A stretch of 64,000 nucleotides of DNA from Allium sativum (lineage: Eukaryota; Streptophyta; Magnoliopsida; Asparagales; Amaryllidaceae): NCBI GenBank assembly GCA_030737875.1, contig CM060921.1, positions 403,598,192 through 403,662,191 on the forward strand, read 5' to 3'. Positions 47,823 through 59,417 of the stretch are shown here, piece after piece. Made by a program: the position numbers and the translations under genes. Within the stretch, counting starts at the first letter, position 1, and every line of letters starts with the position of its first letter. The notes below the pieces were generated by a model. It was not told where the DNA came from and ran no database searches. It worked only from the letters and a program-made list of their open reading frames with translations.

Positions 47823-50800
47823 TGTAACGACCCGGAAAAAATGCGATCTTGGTTATCCGATATACAACACATATCGAACATCCAAGGATCGAAAATAACC
47901 GAATAGTTAATGAAAGAAATTAGAGGGTGAGGATAGATAAGATAGAAACTTAAAATAGAAGAAGAAGAAGAAGAAGAAGAATAACACAACATCAGAGTAA
48001 CACGAACCTTACAGCGGAACGAACGAAATATAATAGATAACATATCCTTGAAGTAAAGTCATTATATGTATATAATAACATTATCAGAGTACAACACTTA
48101 CAACACAGCGGAAATAAACAATAACTATATGATCCTGAAGCCTCCTGCTCCAGCTCTTCAAGTATCTGTAAATCCTGACTACTTGACTGCCCGTACAAAA
48201 TTGGGTACCCAAGAGTTTAGGGAAAAGAAAACAAAATAAACTCCGGGTCAGTCATGGGACTGGTATGAGTAAAACAGTTTAAAATAGTTTAAGCAGGTAA
48301 ATGATATCTCATAAGACCACGTCGTATAACGGAACGGGTTTTTCCCTTATGAGAATCCAAATTATCTTTATATCAAAACCTTTTGATATTATAATAATGT
48401 CTATCAACCACAATATAATAATCATCTAGCAGAAACGCTTTCATCTCACGTTCTACATATATAGTATACAATCAAAACAACAAGCACCTATTGGGCAATG
48501 GATTTCCACTTATGACAAGGTATGGAACCACCTTTAGCTAGTGTACCTCTAGAAAGGAATACACTGGGTTCGACAAGAACATCTTGCAACCCGGCCACTC
48601 ATGACCGACCACTCATTTCGCTTGAGTGTATCGAATGTATATCACCAACGGTTGGGATCAGCAACCGTTTCCCGAATGGGACAGCATCGACAATAGATTT
48701 TTAGAAATAAATGAAACTCTTGATCAGGTGATTTTACACCCTACTTCGGAGCGACCGACTTAGCCATGCTGCCTTCCCGATTTCTGTCATTTACCGGATG
48801 TGAGGCTTGAGGTTACGCTTCATCATCACATCAAATTCACTTCGAATGTCACATCGTCACATCCATCAAATCACCGATTGACGTCTACAACCATACATTA
48901 CGTGTCAGCTAATAGAAGTTTCCTTCTCCGCTTCCACTCTTGGTACGGTTGAAGAAATCAATGTACGTGACCTTTTTGGAAATACTCTGTCAGACATTCA
49001 TCCATACAAGTCATCCAGGAACAGGATGAACTGAAGGCACTATTCAGTACATCCATCTTAGGCACTGTTATCTAAGACTTATACAATAGCCCTTGTACTT
49101 TACTCCATCTTCAATTATCTCTGGCATATATGATTCGCAATGCTTATGCCAATACAGAGTGGTTCTTTGGATAACAATCCAACCGGTCTCTCCATATTAA
49201 CAGCGTTAAAATGGTCAAAACTTCGATAGTCCGTGATTTAACCATCAAAGAAAAACAGGTGTGCAAACAACGATATTATTTCCAAATGGAAATTCTATCA
49301 ATCAACCATCAATTATATATATCTATATATATATATCCTTATTTTCTAAGTTTAGAAAATATACGTTATCACTGGAAAATATTTCCATTTCTAATCCATA
49401 TTTCCAATTCCAATATTTGATTACATTTCTGATTCTATTTGGAAAACATTTCCAAATCTTCTTTACTTGGATTTAAACAGATGTTTAAATCAATATTACG
49501 ACGACAACTCAAACCACTATACTTATTTACTAAATTCACTTAACCACTTTCACTCTTGAACCTTAACCATTTCTAAATTAAAAATGCAGTCAATCAAGTT
49601 GGGGTATAGCTACCTCTCAGACCTTAACTGAACCACCTTTCAAATTTCGAAATAGGGCAAGTTCATCTTTTAACTCCTTAACACTTCCTTACGTAACTCT
49701 CGTTCGAATACATCTCTATTCGATTACTCTTCCCTTCGAATAACTATATTTGATAATCTCTCTTTTGAATAACTAGATTCGGAAACCTTTCTTTGAATAA
49801 ACTAAATTCGATTAACTCTATTTATTTAACCCTAATCGTTTAACTCTTTTTACTTAACTCCTTACTTAACTCCTTTCAAATAACTAATTCGATAACTCCT
49901 TTCGATTAAACTGTAATCGATAACTCCTTTCGAATAACTGATTCGATAACTCCTTTTGATTAAACTATAATTGATAACTCCTTTTGAATAACTAATTCGA
50001 TAACTCCTTTAGATTAAACTAAAATCAATAACTCCTTTCGAATAACAAATTCGATAACTCCTTTCGATTAAACTATAACCGATAACTCCTTTCGAATAAC
50101 TAATTCAATAACTCCTTTCGATTAAACTATAACCGATAACTCCTTTCGAATAACTAATTCGATAACTCCTTTCGAATAACTAATTCGACAACTCCTTTCG
50201 AATAACTAATTCGATAACTCCTTTCGATTAAAATATAATCGATAACTCCTTTCGATTAACTAGATTCGATCAACTCACTTCGAATACCATATTCGATTTA
50301 ACTCCTTTCGAATACCATATTCGATTTAACTCCTTTATTCGCTTTATAAAGATTTCCTTTTTAACAACGTTTATTCATTTTTAAAGATTTACTTTTAGTA
50401 ACGGTTCTCAACTTTAAAATGATTTCCTACTTATAACAGTTTCCTTTTTATAACATTTTCCCTTTTATAACGTCCTATTCCGTTATAAATAAATTACCCT
50501 TTTCTAAATATCTCCTATTTATAAATATTCCAATTTATAAATATTTCTTATTTATAAATATTCCATTTATAAATATTTTATTTTCAAATATCACTTTGAA
50601 AATATTTCCTTATCAACATTTCGGTATGTTATGGTATTCAACATATCAAATCACGATGATCGGTATCGTTCAAACACATATAATCGACAACAGATTATAT
50701 ATCACATCATATATCACAATATATGAAAAACAGTAAAATAAATGTTGAGGAACCCAGTTGGGTCCCTCCAACCTGTTTCCCTGCATCCACAGATGTTACA

Positions 50801-52472
50801 CAATATAATCAACATCACTTTCAGTTCAATATGATATATTCTGTTAAATAGAATCAATATAAAAATTCACGAAGTGACTAGCAGTTCAATCAAACAGTCA
50901 ACACACAATCAATCAGCAAATATTTAACAGTTCTAGAATTACAACATGAAATTATAAATTGTTCAGAGTTAGTGAGATTTACTCACTTTGGCAGTTTATT
51001 GTTAAAGAACGATAAACTATTATTTGATTTGAATCAAACAATTTATTTCGCCGTAAATTCAAACGAGCCCCAATCCACTCCCAGTCAGTTCCATTACGTA
51101 GCCACCATCTATATGATCCTGTCGGATCTTGTTTCAAGAAATTCTGATAACCGATATGGAAGTTATACAATTTTAAAGTATAAATATATACTAATTTGAA
51201 TTTAAAATGAACCAACTAATTTCATATTGGGCTTAACTTAAGAATGAGGCCCATCACCCCTTTAATCCAACCCTCACAGGATTCCTTCTTCATCCCCAAA
51301 TCCCGCTCCTTCTTTCTTCGATAGATCCACACACCATTACAGTATAATCCCACCACTCAAAACTCCCTCTACTTCCCACGATACCTCAAACCAAACCCAC
51401 CGAACAACTCCTCTTTCCGACCTCGACTTCCCCATATCCTCATTGATAAACTCGCACCCACCTCCAGCAGCTTCCGTCGACAACAATGTCGAACCCAAAT
51501 GGCCATCGCAACCCTCAAAACCAACACGCGAGGTGCCATTTTTCCTCCTTAAGCCAAATCCAAAACCCATCGCTCACCAAGATGATCAAATCACCAGCAA
51601 AATCGAAACCCTAGGTCTCGCTCAACACCTTCGAACTCCAGGAATGCCATCGAGTTACACGATTTCCATACCAAAACGAAAAGAACCTCATTAGGAACCC
51701 GTATATGTATGTTTCACTATTTTAGATATTTGATTTCTATTCTTCTTTTGATTTTTGAAAGGAAGATTTTTACTGGAGAACGAAAAAAAAGAAATGGTGC
51801 GGCGCATTTTCTCCTGTTGACTTCGTGAAGATGGAATTAGGTTTAGGGTGTTAGTGAGGGGTACTTATAGGAATTTTAGATATTTTTATTTTGATTATTA
51901 TATTAATTTATAATCAACTACAGTTTTATTTTTTCCTTTAAAATTCCTGTAATCACACATGATACCCAAAAATCACGAAACTGGACGTGTAGCTAGAGTT
52001 CGACATTACGGTCCCAACGAAACTGGTTTCGTCGAATTCTGACTCCGTTTGTTCACACAGCGTATTTTTAAAGGTCAAAATATCAACTGTTTCTCACTAT
52101 AAAAATCTGTACGACCACACAGTGACTCTAAAAATCATGAAACAAGAAATCTAACAACTATTTGATATTGCGGATCCAACAAAATGAGTTTCGTCGAATT
52201 CCGACTTCGTTTGAAAAACTGGCTATTTTTAAAGCTCTGAATGACCCATTTAAATATATAAATATATTTAAATATAATTAAATTAAATACAAATAAATTT
52301 ATATTATCGTATGCACTCGCAGTGGAATACCATACAGCTCTAGAATAATCCTGTATGGATTTCTAACTCGATATTTCAATCTGGGTCGACCCAATATTCG
52401 ATTTATATTGAAATTCCTTTTAAAAATATAAATAATTCCTTTATAAATTATAAAGGAATACCAGAGCGACTT
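47823..52472 (-). repeat. 5' LTR of element D, partial
   Basis: Collinear with 39813 onward up to the AGCGACTT site, where E integrated. All LTR landmarks recur, including the GGGTCGACCC palindrome at 52383-52392. The final ~480 bp of U3 lies beyond E, outside the window. Confidence 0.9.
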
Positions 52473-52881
52473 TGAAACGACCCGAAAATCCGAGCTATCT
52501 GAGTTGACTAAATACACCACACGTCCAACCCAAATAACACAGAAATACGACTCATTATTAGAAAGAAGTTAGAGGATGAGAAATAGAAAGAAAGAAATAT
52601 TAGAATAGAAGAAAAACGAAGATCACAACTCACAGCGGAACGAATAAAATATATTATATAACATAAGCTTTGAAATACAAATCTGTTTTGTACATATACA
52701 CATACCATCATCAGAGTACACTTAACTTTTGATTCAGCGGAAGTAACTCGAAATAACTAACGTTGAAGCCTCCTGCTTCAAGCTCCTCCAAGTGTATCTG
52801 TAAAAGCCTGAAACACTTGACTGCCCGTACAAATTTGGGCACCCAAGAGTTTAGGAAAAACAAAACAAAATAACTCTGGGT

Positions 52882-52895
52882 CAGTCATGGGACTG
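52882..52895 (-). promoter_or_regulatory. LTR hairpin CAGTC-N4-GACTG (E, left copy)
   Basis: CAGTC ATGG GACTG, about 410 bp from the LTR end; second copy at 59827-59840. Confidence 0.55.
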
Positions 52896-55129
52896 GTGTG
52901 AGTAAACTCCAATCACTTGTTTAACTTTCAAAATCCTTTTCGAAAGAAAAGATAATAGTAAGACCAGCCCACACATAAACATGGACGGCTTTTACCTTAC
53001 TATAACCCAAAACACTTTGATATCAAATCCAATGATATTATAATAATGTCTACATCAAGTAAATAACCAAATAGCAGAACGCTTGCATCTCACGCTCCAC
53101 ATATATATGATAAAATCAAAAAAACCGCATGTCGCTTATTGGAGATTGGATTTCTAACATGACAAGGTATGGGACCACCTTCCGCTAGTGCATCTCTAGA
53201 GGCGAATACACCTGGGTTCAACAAGAACATCTTGCAACCCGGCCCACACATGACCGACCACTCATTTCGCTTGAGTGTATCGAATGTATATCACCAACGG
53301 TTGGACTCAAACCACCGTTTCCCGAATGGGCAGAATCGATAGATTTAGAAACAAAAGGAATTTCTCTAGATAGGTGATTATACACCCTAATGGGTGCGAC
53401 CCACATAGCCATGCTGCCTGCCCGATTTTTGTCCTTTCCCGGTTGTTGAGGCCTGAGGCTACGCATACTTACCATCCATTGATAGCACAATCACTTTGAA
53501 TGCCACATCGTCAGATCCGTTGATCACTAGTTGAGTTTGCACAAATATTCTGGATATTATGCTAAGGGATAAATCCGTTGCAACCATATACATTCATACA
53601 GACCAACCCATTTGATCATTGGAAATACTCTGTCAGACATTCGTCCATTTACGTTCGTTCTGGGATTGAACGAAACCGAAGGCACTATTTCTATTAATAG
53701 AAAAAGCCCTTGCACTTCACTCCGTCTTCAATATATTCAGCATACTTGGTTCGCAACGCTTATGCCGATACGGAGTGGTTCTTCGGATAATAATCCAACC
53801 GGTCTCTCCATATTGACAACGATGGTCAAAAACTTCGATAGTCTATGATTTAACTATTGAATAAAAACAAGTGTTCATCCAACATATCAAACAAATCACT
53901 GGCCTCTTTAATTAATATTTCATTAATTAAATCTCTTCTCCATTTCCTTATCAATATTTGTTATCCAAATATTTCAATAACCATATTGGCCTTTTATGCC
54001 ATTTGGAAAACGTTTCCAAATATCAACTTCTTTTATTTCTATATATTAGAAAAATCTCTATTTGCAATTGAAAACAATTCCAATCACTTATCTCTATCCC
54101 TTTTTGTTTACAACATTCGATTTTCATATTCACTTTACTATCGAATTTAATACGTCGATACAATGATTTCAAATTATCAAAATATCTTAAAAATATTCTA
54201 ACTCCTTAAATTCCCGGAAAATTTCGCCATAACCTCCCCTGTATCGGGAGCATCGGGAAATTTCAAATAGCTTCCCGGTATCTTCCAATCTCAAAAAGAA
54301 AAAGAAAAAACCAAGCGGCTTGCCGATACGGTGCATAAAACCCATATATGAATTTAAACATGTACCTTTTTGTCGAGCACATAAATTTAAATCTTCATAT
54401 GCTTCATAACAAACCTGCTTACACATGTTCACCTGTTTTCAATTCAATTCAACTCAATCCATTCGTTAGAATTCAAATTTGAATCGTTTGAATTCGGTTT
54501 CGCTTAATTATTCTTTAATTAGCCCTTTTGCCTATTTCACTTCTTTGTTTGAACATAACATGTTCAAATAAAATATTTAACTCGTTCATAACCAAATTGA
54601 ATTTCAATTTCAATTCTAGTTCTCTTTTCTATTTCGAATATAAATTCTCAAATCGAATTCACTTATTTAAAGCTCAATATTCATTCGAAATCTCATTAAC
54701 TAATTTCTATTCGAATTAGTTAACTCTATTCAATAAATCAAAAATCTGATTTCTATTTCAGAAATCAACTCATTATTCCACTGGAGTTCACATATATTTT
54801 ATAACTCACATCTGGATTTTTCTAAATAGAAATTTCGATTTTTATTTGCTTAAAATCCTTTAATATCATTAAATAAACCGTTATGGTTTTATAATGGTTC
54901 TGGCGCTGCTTTTCTGAAAATTTGATTTTGACATAACTCAAAATCTATACGACGAAATTCAGATTTTTCTCCTTCATTAGAAAACTATTATCAAACTGGT
55001 CCTGACGTTTCTTGTTTCGAAGAATTTCGACTTCAATTGCGTTCTGTATATTCGATTGAAGTTCGAATCGCTATTTTACGAACTGCAGTGCTGCGGCGAG
55101 TTCGTTTTAATTATATTTATATATATAAA

Positions 55130-56250
55130 CCTTTAACTTCTCTAAAATGAATTCAATTCCATTTAACTCTATTTAAATCCCTTGATTCAAATTCCAAGCT
55201 CCTCCTTTGAATTCTATATTTCAAATCCCAATTCCTTTTCTATTTGATATTCAAATTCAATACTTGAATTTCTATTTGAATTCCCTATTCAAATTCAATG
55301 TTTGAATTCATTTGAATTCTCTTATTCGAACTCTATATTTAAATTCCATTTGAACTGCTATATTCCAATTTCTATATCTGAATTCTATTGCAATTCAAAT
55401 ATTCAAACTCCTTTTTAAATTCTAGATTCAAAATTCCATGGTTAAAACCCATTTGAATTTCATATTCAAATCCCATAGATCAAGTCCTACTTGAATTCCA
55501 TTTGAATCCCTTATATTCAAATTTCATTTTCACTTCCATTTGAATTCTAATATTCAAATTCATTTCCAGCCCATTTGAATTCTAATATTCAAACTCATTA
55601 TTAACACCATTTTAATTTCTTCACTCAAATCCATTTGAGTTCAAATTCCATTTCAAAACCATTTGGATTTCCTATTTTGAAATCCTATTTGAAATTCTAT
55701 TTCCAATTCTACTTTGAAATCCTATTTTCAAAGTTTATTTCAAATTCTATTTTGAAATCTAATATTCAATTTTCTACTTGAATTTCTATATTCAATTCCA
55801 TGTTCAAATTCAACACTTGAATTTCTATTTCAAATCTCAATTCAAATTTCATATTTAAATTCCATTCAAATCTCTATTCAAATTTCACATTTTGAATTCT
55901 TCTTTGAAATTCTATAATTCAAATTCTATTTTGAAATTCCACATTCAAATCTCTATTTGAATTTCTTTATTCGAATTCCTTTGAATTCAAATTTTATTTT
56001 TAATTTCTTGAATTCAAATTCTATTTTTCATTCTAATTTCATCTATTCAAGTTCTATTTGAACTTCTATTTGAATTTCTAATATTCAACCTCCTCTTAAA
56101 ATTCAAATATTTAAATTCCCTTTTAAAATTCAAATGTTATACTCAAATTTCATTTGAGTTATACATTTAAAAATTTCATTTCACATCCTATTTGAAATTT
56201 CATTTCAAATTCCAATTTCAAACTTGTATTTCTATTTCTGAATTATCAAA
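55130..56250. repeat. ATTTGAAT/ATTCAAAT degenerate array in LTR E
   Basis: For 1.1 kb the words ATTTGAAT and ATTCAAAT, which are reverse complements, alternate at short irregular spacing. The right LTR copy is at about 62090-63200 and has one extra unit near 62581. Many local hairpins are possible. Confidence 0.85.
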
Positions 56251-56868
56251 TGATAATTCTTTTTACTTCATTTATAATTCCGTTATAAAAGAACTATTTA
56301 TAAACTTCGTTTAAAAAGAAACTACTTATTTTATTTTTCAAAACAAGTTTATATTTTATTTCCATTTAAAATTCAAATTCTATTTAAAAATAGAATTTTC
56401 CCTTTCTAAATCTCAAATATCCTTTCACGATATTTTTAAATATCATTACTTAAGCCCAGTGATATTTAAACACACAAAGCAACGAATTATTTATTTTTCT
56501 AACACATCATATATAAAAATATATATGCAAACAAATAAACAAACAGATAATATATTTTTGAGGAATCCTGTTGAATTCCTCCAACCTGTTTCCCTGCATC
56601 CACAGATGTTAGCACATAAATAATACCCATTCTGCTTCGTGGCAGAATATCGCGGTATAGAAGGTCATCCACTAATCATAGCGTGGGGCGTATAGGGTAA
56701 TCATCCGCTATGAAACTGCGGGCATCCGCTAATGAGACTGCGGGAATCCAACCAATCAATCAACCCAATATATATATATATAGCCTAAATAACTAATATA
56801 TAAAACAACCAGAAAACATGCACACAAGCAACAAACAATTATTTTTAATGAAATAAAAATAATTCTAA

Positions 56869-56891
56869 AGGTGAGTGAGATTTACTCACCT
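56869..56891 (-). promoter_or_regulatory. AGGTGAGT/ACTCACCT hairpin with donor-like sequence (E)
   Basis: A perfect 8-bp stem around a 7-nt loop; both strands read AGGTGAGT, an ideal 5' splice site. The right LTR copy is at 63830-63852. Confidence 0.5.
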
Positions 56892-57769
56892 GATTTTATT
56901 TGCTGAATATCTTATTTAATCCCATATCATTACGCCATGAATTTACTTGAAGCCTCACAAATGAATTTACTTGCACCTACCATTATTCATTTTAATTTTA
57001 ATGATTAAACATTTATCTATATTAAACATAATAAATTCTTTTATGTAAAATAAAATTGTATACCTTATTTCCCACATAACTACGAAGCTAAACATGAAGC
57101 GACTCCATAACCATCGATCAATCCTGTTGAAAACAGCCCAAACCCTTGCACCATCCACTCCGGCATTACATCGAACACCTTGTCGCCACTGCCCTATAGA
57201 TCACGATCTGTCAATCGAATCACCCCAGGCCCATAGTCGAACTGCTGCTCCATCTTCTAGTTGAACATCCGACATCGCAACCCTCCATCTCGCTCAACAG
57301 TTCGAACCCCACTTTGTCAATCCAACGCAGCCCCTATCGCACCCACCCAGTTACTGACGTTGATCCTCCCTTAGCGCGATGTCCAGCTCGCAACTATACA
57401 GGGTGTGGCACTTTCTGCTTCGAGCCCACCTTGAAAAACCATCATTGATGCGCCTCACCATGCTGAGTTCGCCCAGGAACTCAGATCGAACCTCGACGTC
57501 ATCCACTTGTCAAAACCCATACCCTGATGTCGATGCCCTAATTCGAGCTTGGATAAAAACCGCATCTCACCCAAATTCAATACTCGACATCGAATGTCGA
57601 ATCCCAAAAATGAATTCGAAATCATATTCGTATTCGATTTCCCCTTTTTTTATTCTTTGTTTTTTTTTTCGGTGGAGTGATTTTTGATTGGGAGGAAAGA
57701 AAAATGAATGAAGAGAGGGCTTCGGTGATTCCTGGTTTGAGAAGGAAATACAGGAGGCGAGGCTCGTTT

Positions 57770-57784
57770 AAATAGATATAGCGA
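57770..57784 (-). promoter_or_regulatory. TATA-like box of LTR E
   Basis: The minus strand reads TCGCTATATCTATTT, similar in placement and sequence to the A LTR box. Confidence 0.4.
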
Positions 57785-58770
57785 GAGACATTTCGTACTG
57801 AAGCCATTACTTCAGTGTTTCTTCGATATCCAGAATGGATGACAAAAGTGTGTGCTCGAGGAAGAAAATGAGCTATGCGGGTACGAGTAGGTCTGCGTGG
57901 TTTTAATACTTAGGGTGGCTGATGAAACGTTGATATGAAATTTTATTTGAATTTTTATTTTAATTAATAAATTAAAATATCTAGCAGTCTCTATCTTGCA
58001 GTCTCGAACCGTTATTCTAACTTAACGACTGATGTTATAACGCTATTCACTATTCTGAATTCAACGAAATAGATTATACAATTTAATTTGAACGTATATT
58101 TAAAATAGCCATATTAAATCATTTTAAATTCAAAACAAATAAATTTTTCAACAATGAATTTCTATTATCATCGTTCAGTTTTATTTTCGAATTGAATTAT
58201 TTCAAACTTCTCGTATTTCGATAATTTATCAAAATAAATCGTATTTTCGATTATTTAAACAATAATCCAATAAAATACCATCTATATTTTAAATTCAATA
58301 TTTAAAACCATACTAAATATTTAAAATAAGCTGTTCGAAAAATCCGGGTCGTTACATTCTTCCCCCCTTAAAATAATTTCGTCCTCGAAATTGCTAAGGT
58401 AGGAAAAAAGGGTACAAATCCATTTCTTTTCAACATCTCACTTATGTTGAGACTCAACTCCTCATATTTCAACAATTTTAGTTCTACCAAAACATTTGGT
58501 TTCTCATTCACATGCATTCAAATTGATTCTAAGTCAATTCATTCACTTTGACCCATTTAACTTGTTTAAGTTAAATTTTAAATTCCAAAATTCAAATTCC
58601 TGGGTTTTTCTTTTCAAATTCTTTGGAAATCCCATAAATATATACATATATTTATTTTCATTTCAAATTCAAAACATTTGAATTTTCAAACCACTTGTTT
58701 TCTTTAAAACAAACTTCCATCAAAACTTTCTAAGATAGCAATCCATCACTTAGAAACTCGGAAATGAACA

Positions 58771-58795
58771 CTGATGATGTTGCAATCATCATCAG
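58771..58795 (-). promoter_or_regulatory. Candidate dimerisation stem-loop in E leader
   Basis: The same 9-bp stem as in D (CTGATGATG with CATCATCAG); the loop is ATTGCAA in the RNA sense, containing self-complementary TTGCAA. It lies about 610 nt downstream of the primer site. Confidence 0.6.
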
Positions 58796-59403
58796 AATTA
58801 CTTCCCAGCCACTGAAGTGAGTTCAGTGCTTTATTATTTCAAAATCCATCTAAAATGATTTTCTTTCAAATCCTTTAAAACAAATCTATATTATTTTAAT
58901 ATACTTTGAAAAATATTTTTCAACTTCCCAGGATTTTGAATTCTCAATTCTGGTTTGGATTTAATTCTAATTCATCTCATTTGTATATTTAATTCCTATA
59001 CAAATTCCATTTTGGTTATAAATAACCATTCTAATTTTATAATCTCATTTGATTATAAAATGAACATCCAACACATCCATATAATAATAATTCTAGAAAA
59101 TTATTCTTTCTATATCAAAATAGAAATTTTGGGTAAAATTATTTCATCTACCCACTTGAAAACAATATCATGTCGTATTTTCTGTTCAAGTGTTTAGAAA
59201 TCCCTATCGACTTCGTGGCGTCCCACGACTCGACCAGAATTCATAAACCACTCAACAGACTAGCCAACACAATATAAAACAATTTTTATATCAATTAACA
59301 AATACGCTCTCTCGTGTCTATACACTCAACTCATTCTAGGGTACTACTGACCCTATCTCTAATGAGCACATGCCACACAAGCCTAGGTATTCACTCAACC
59401 TAA

Positions 59404-59415
59404 GCTCTGATACCA
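59404..59415 (-). other. Primer-binding site of element E (initiator tRNA-Met)
   Basis: TGGTATCAGAGC on the minus strand, two bases inside the 5' LTR. Confidence 0.92.
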
Positions 59416-59417
59416 AC

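Larger units (their letters stand above)
39813..52472 (-). mobile_element. Non-autonomous gypsy element D (LARD-like), right LTR interrupted by E
   Basis: Two copies of a 5.1-kb LTR flank a 2.88-kb interior without protein domains. It sits inside the right LTR of C and is itself interrupted at 52472 by E. LTR copies differ by scattered substitutions and by microsatellite length, so it is older than E and younger than C. Confidence 0.88.
52473..58356 (-). repeat. 3' LTR of element E (5884 bp)
   Basis: Starts TGAAACGACCCG and ends GGGTCGTTACA. It holds the CAGTC hairpin (52882-52895), a 200-bp block at 54190-54390 shared with the D interior, the AAATTC-type array (55130-56250), the shared TGCATCCACAGATGTTA block near 56594, the donor hairpin (56869-56891) and a TATA-like box (57770-57784). 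Open frames of 80-90 codons recur in both copies only because the LTRs are nearly identical. Confidence 0.92.
58357..59417 (-). mobile_element. Interior of element E, non-coding (1061 bp)
   Basis: Left edge: polypurine tract AAGGGGGGAAGAA preceded by GAGGACGAAATTATTTT (minus strand), the latter as in D. Right edge: primer site. The ~680 bp next to the primer site align with the D leader, including the stem-loop at 58771-58795. Nothing encodes protein. Confidence 0.85.

Noticed and set aside
43309..51694. Overlapping frames of about 80 codons on both strands in D LTR R/U5
   Set aside because: Several substitutions between LTR copies change residues on both strands and no protein family is recognisable; the stretch is simply less AT-rich than its surroundings.
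45102..54432. Minus-strand peptides sharing an RIGKPLG-type segment in the D interior and E LTR
   Set aside because: They come from the shared 200-bp nucleotide block; the third copy (46378-46590) is broken in that frame, so conservation looks nucleotide-level.
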